Shown here: positions 61,249 through 64,000 of the stretch, in pieces
How the letters are laid out: each line of letters opens with the position of its first letter
How positions within the stretch are numbered: the first letter of the stretch is position 1
Source of the DNA: Saposhnikovia divaricata
Taxonomy: Eukaryota > Streptophyta > Magnoliopsida > Apiales > Apiaceae
Assembly (NCBI GenBank): GCA_036435485.1
Contig: CM071598.1
Location: 144,316,148 to 144,380,147 of the forward strand
Length of the DNA: 64,000 bases
Direction of reading: 5' to 3'
The notes under the pieces: generated by a model
Database searches by the model: none
What the model was told of the DNA's origin: nothing
The model's input: only the letters and a program-made list of their open reading frames with translations
Position numbers and translations under genes: made by a program

Positions 61249-62672
61249 ATGCTTGATAAAGACAACTACTTTCACTGGAAAGTAAAGATGCATCTTCATC
61301 TCTCAGCTATTGACGAAAGCTATGTAGATTGCATAGAGAAAGGTCCTCACACTCCAATGAAGGCTAACTCTGGAGTTGGTGAAGCTGCTGGTACTACAGC
61401 TGCTAGAAGGCTAGTTCCAAAAACTCAGGCTGAGTTCACAGACAAAGACTTGGAAGAAATACATAAAGATAAGTAAGCCATGAACATCCTGTTCAATGGT
61501 ATCGACCAAGATATGTTTGATAATGTTATCAACTGTACCACTACTAAGCAAGTGTGGGACACTATTCAAATAATCTATGAATGAACTGAATATGTTAGAG
61601 AAAATAAGATGCAGCTCCACACACAACAATATGAACACTTTCACTATGTCACTGGTGAAAACTTAACAGACATATTCAGTAGATTTCAGAAGCTACTGAA
61701 TGGCTTAAAGTTGTATGGGAGAAAATATGAAACCAAGGACTCCAACCTAAAGTTTCTGAGATCTCTTCCTAAGGAATGGAAAACAGTAACAGTCTCGTTG
61801 AGGAACTCTCGAGATTACAAGGACTTTACACTTGAGAGACTGTATGGTATCTTGAAAACTTATGAGCTTGAAATGCAGCAAGATGAGGAAGTGGAGAAAA
61901 TTCAGAAGAAATGTGGAGCTTGTGCCTTGGTGGCCAATATTCCAATAAGCCAGGATAGTGAGAAGATGGGGAGCATAGAAACCACACCAAGTCCAAAGAC
62001 TTGTGAAGGTGGAGCTGAAACTAGCAGAGGGAAAAGCAAGTTGATTGAAAAACTTGATGCATCTAGTGGGGATGAATCTGATGACTTGGATGACTATCTA
62101 GCATTATTGTCAAGAAGATTCTCAAAGCTCAAATTCAAGAAGAATCCAGCAGGAGGCAAGCAATTCAGAAAAAGACATGGTTGAAAGGTCTAAGTTCAAA
62201 TGCTTCAGCTGTGGAATTGCTGGCCATTTCGCCAATGAATGCAAAAGGCCTAAGGCTGAAAATGAGAAGAAACATTTTCGAGCTGTTGACTACAAGAAAA
62301 AGTATTTTGATCTTCTCAAGCAAAAGGAGAAAACATTCGTGTCAAGAGACAATGATTGGGCTGCTGGAGGATATTCTGATGCTGAAGAAGAGTTTGTCAA
62401 CCTTGCCCTCATGGCCAATGAAAATGATGAAGAAGCTAGTTCAGCAAGCAACCAGGTATTCTCTATAAATTTAACTGATCTTTCTAAAGCTGAATGTGCT
62501 AGTACAACTGATGAAATGTCTCTTGAATTGTATAATATGCATGTTTCCTTGAAATTGCTTGACAAAGAAAACAGGAGGATTAAAGATCATAATGAAAAGT
62601 TAAGTGATAGGAATGCTTTAATAGAAACTCAGTTAAGAGATTTCCAGGATACTAAAGATGGATTGATTGAAG
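61249..62672 (+). pseudogene. Element K Gag, broken
   Basis: The frame starts at 61249 with MLDKDNYFHWKVKMHLHLS. The coding frame extends upstream, and an ATA at 61216-61218 in a good context looks like a lost start codon. In-frame stops lie at 61474-61476 and 61582-61584. Capsid motifs follow: FSRFQKLLNGLKLYG then FLRSLPKEWKTVTVSLR. A frameshift lies near 62180. The CCHC knuckle (CFSCGIAGHFANEC) follows in the new frame. The tail is Lys- and Glu-rich and probably coiled coil. The frame is cut by LTR E2 at 62673, shortly after DTKDGLIE. Gag would bind and pack element RNA. Confidence 0.9.
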
Positions 62673-64000
62673 TGATAAGTGGATTTCATATCCACTTGGA
62701 ACGCTTCATATCGGCTTGAATTGATTGACTTGGCCTCTAGTATGTCGTGTTTTTTGATACGTTTTCGTCCAGTTGCGTAGGATTATAAACTTTGGTTAGG
62801 GTTGGCATTTTCTTTGATCTTGGAGTGGATTTTAGCTTTGGATTGAAGGATGTAGACTTTTTCTTATGGTACTATGTTAGTTTGAGCCAAGTAGTTGAAG
62901 ATCGGCAACTCATGCAAAAGGAATGGAGGAAGAATGAGTCAAAATGAAGAAAATGACACAAAGTAGCAGTCTGGCAATTTTTAGCAGCGCAGCTGCGCAG
63001 GGGAAGAGCGCAGGTGCGCGTGGCAGTATTGGAGCGCGCATGGGCGCATGTGGAGCGCACAGGGGCACGGTGGGCCTCTGGAAAAATTCCTATTTTGATT
63101 AAAATTGTATTTTTGGCACGTTTCTTGGAGAAAAAGAATTCCGTGGCCTATATAAACACAACCTATCATCTTAAAAACGTACCAATACTTAGAATAAACA
63201 CAGAGAGAGCCAAAGATAGAGATTCATACTTGGAGACGGATTCCCGGAAGGACGTGACAGCATTCGAAGATCTAGATCTACTTTTGTATTCTTATAAATT
63301 AGGCAATACTCTGGATTTTGGATTTGTTTTCTAAACCTTATTACTCTAGCACTATTGTTTGTATTCAGATCTTGTTTATTATCATGTTATCTCTAGATCC
63401 CATGATGATGAGCCATTCGATTATGAACTAATCGTGGTCATGGGATTCTAACAGATTTATTTATGTAGTTTAGTAGTTTGATTGCTTTAAAGATTTGTGT
63501 GTGATGAATTGTTGATTTCCTAGTATGGTTATACTTAATGCTTTTGGATGTGTAGCTAACATCTAAATTGTATTGTTAATCTCTATTGAAGTGACAGTGG
63601 ATATTGAGATTTAGAACTTGCCATGCTAGCATAGGTTTATGTATGTTTTGACATCATGATTTGTAGCATAATTTAAACCATCTTATGCTGCCCTATGTGA
63701 TCACAATGGATAATTTGTTCTTAAACCGTTATGTTTTCAAATCTAATAGACATATAGGGTCTAAACATAATTGGTGTCTACCCATCTTCTATCTCTTTTG
63801 TGGATGTATGAGTAGTTTGGTATTCGTATACTGACAGGTAACCTATACTTGTTTCGTGTTGTCCGATCAGTTATCATAACCATCACATGCATTGATTAAA
63901 GGCATCAACTCTAGACGAAGTATTAAATGAAGTTAGGATCCTATGTTTTTATTCTCATAAGTAATCGGTTTTAAATCTCGTTAGTTAAGTAGATCTTAAT
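62673..64000 (+). repeat. LTR E2, same family as E1, runs off the window
   Basis: Starts TGATAAGTGGATTTCATATC at 62673 and matches the reverse complement of E1 at both the start and the later part (63390-64000). It may be a solo LTR or the 5' LTR of a full element outside the window. The left flank TGAAG (62668-62672) is the expected target copy. Sense is plus, from the TATA box at 63149-63156. It carries a GC-rich GCGCA cluster (about 62983-63075) that E1 lacks. A 106-codon frame across it is not supported. Confidence 0.85.
63149..63156 (+). promoter_or_regulatory. TATA box candidate, LTR E2
   Basis: TATATAAA in CTATATAAACAC, present at the same place in E1. Confidence 0.55.

Larger units (their letters stand above)
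60146..62672 (+). mobile_element. Element K: Ty1/copia element, 5' part
   Basis: LTR, primer site and gag on the plus strand. Its right part is not seen, because LTR E2 starts at 62673 and continues past the window. The gag type, with a coiled-coil C-terminal region after the knuckle, suggests the SIRE/Maximus lineage, but this is tentative. The flank TAGTA at 60141-60145 is the expected left target copy and cannot be confirmed. Confidence 0.8.

Overview
This window is repeat-dense intergenic DNA from a flowering plant, most likely a eudicot. I found no host gene, tRNA or rRNA. Every coding stretch I could recognise belongs to an LTR retrotransposon (Ty3/gypsy chromovirus type or Ty1/copia) or to a CACTA DNA transposon. 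Retrotransposon LTRs of 1.0 to 4.5 kb, initiator-Met primer sites, a chromodomain-type integrase tail and an En/Spm-type element all point to a plant. The species cannot be named from what I can see.

Almost everything is one stack of nested insertions. Letters are mine. The oldest layer is element D, a decayed minus-strand gypsy element cut into four visible pieces: RNase H and integrase at 5837-6454, reverse transcriptase at 35194-36411, protease at 58585-58955, and gag at 59035-59593. Four insertions split it. F is at the left edge (LTR 2352-5831, leader, an extra 248-residue reading frame, and gag running off the window). C is a 4.5-kb solo LTR (6460-35188, itself split). B is a 13.5-kb gypsy element (36417-58579). 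K is a copia element at 60146 onward. Inside C sits gypsy element A (9449-33646). Inside A's 3' LTR sits a young copia element (12572-23151). Inside that copia element's 3' LTR sits a 1.49-kb solo LTR, E1 (20992-22478). Inside B sits a CACTA transposon (42475-51100). K is interrupted at 62673 by E2, an LTR of the same family as E1 in the other orientation. Target-site duplications are visible for C, A, copia, E1, B and CACTA.

Elements A and B are copies of one chimeric, coding-dead family. Each has initiator-Met primer site, a decayed gypsy pol region, then an old polypurine tract with about 200 bp of a foreign LTR, then an integrase C-terminal segment, a second polypurine tract and the 3' LTR. 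The two copies share this structure, so it existed before they moved, and they must have been mobilised by proteins from elsewhere. All gypsy layers (D, C, A, B, F) lie in the same minus orientation.

The CACTA element carries a TNP2-type transposase gene with a large internal deletion and a nine-exon Transposase_24-type gene with two nonsense codons, bounded by CACTACGCCATA ends and subterminal TGTTACAATAG repeats. The items I think most deserve a second look are the extra open reading frame upstream of gag in F, the chimeric A/B family, the mosaic LTRs, a perfect 79-bp foldback in D, and the cluster of G-box-like motifs at the CACTA 3' end.
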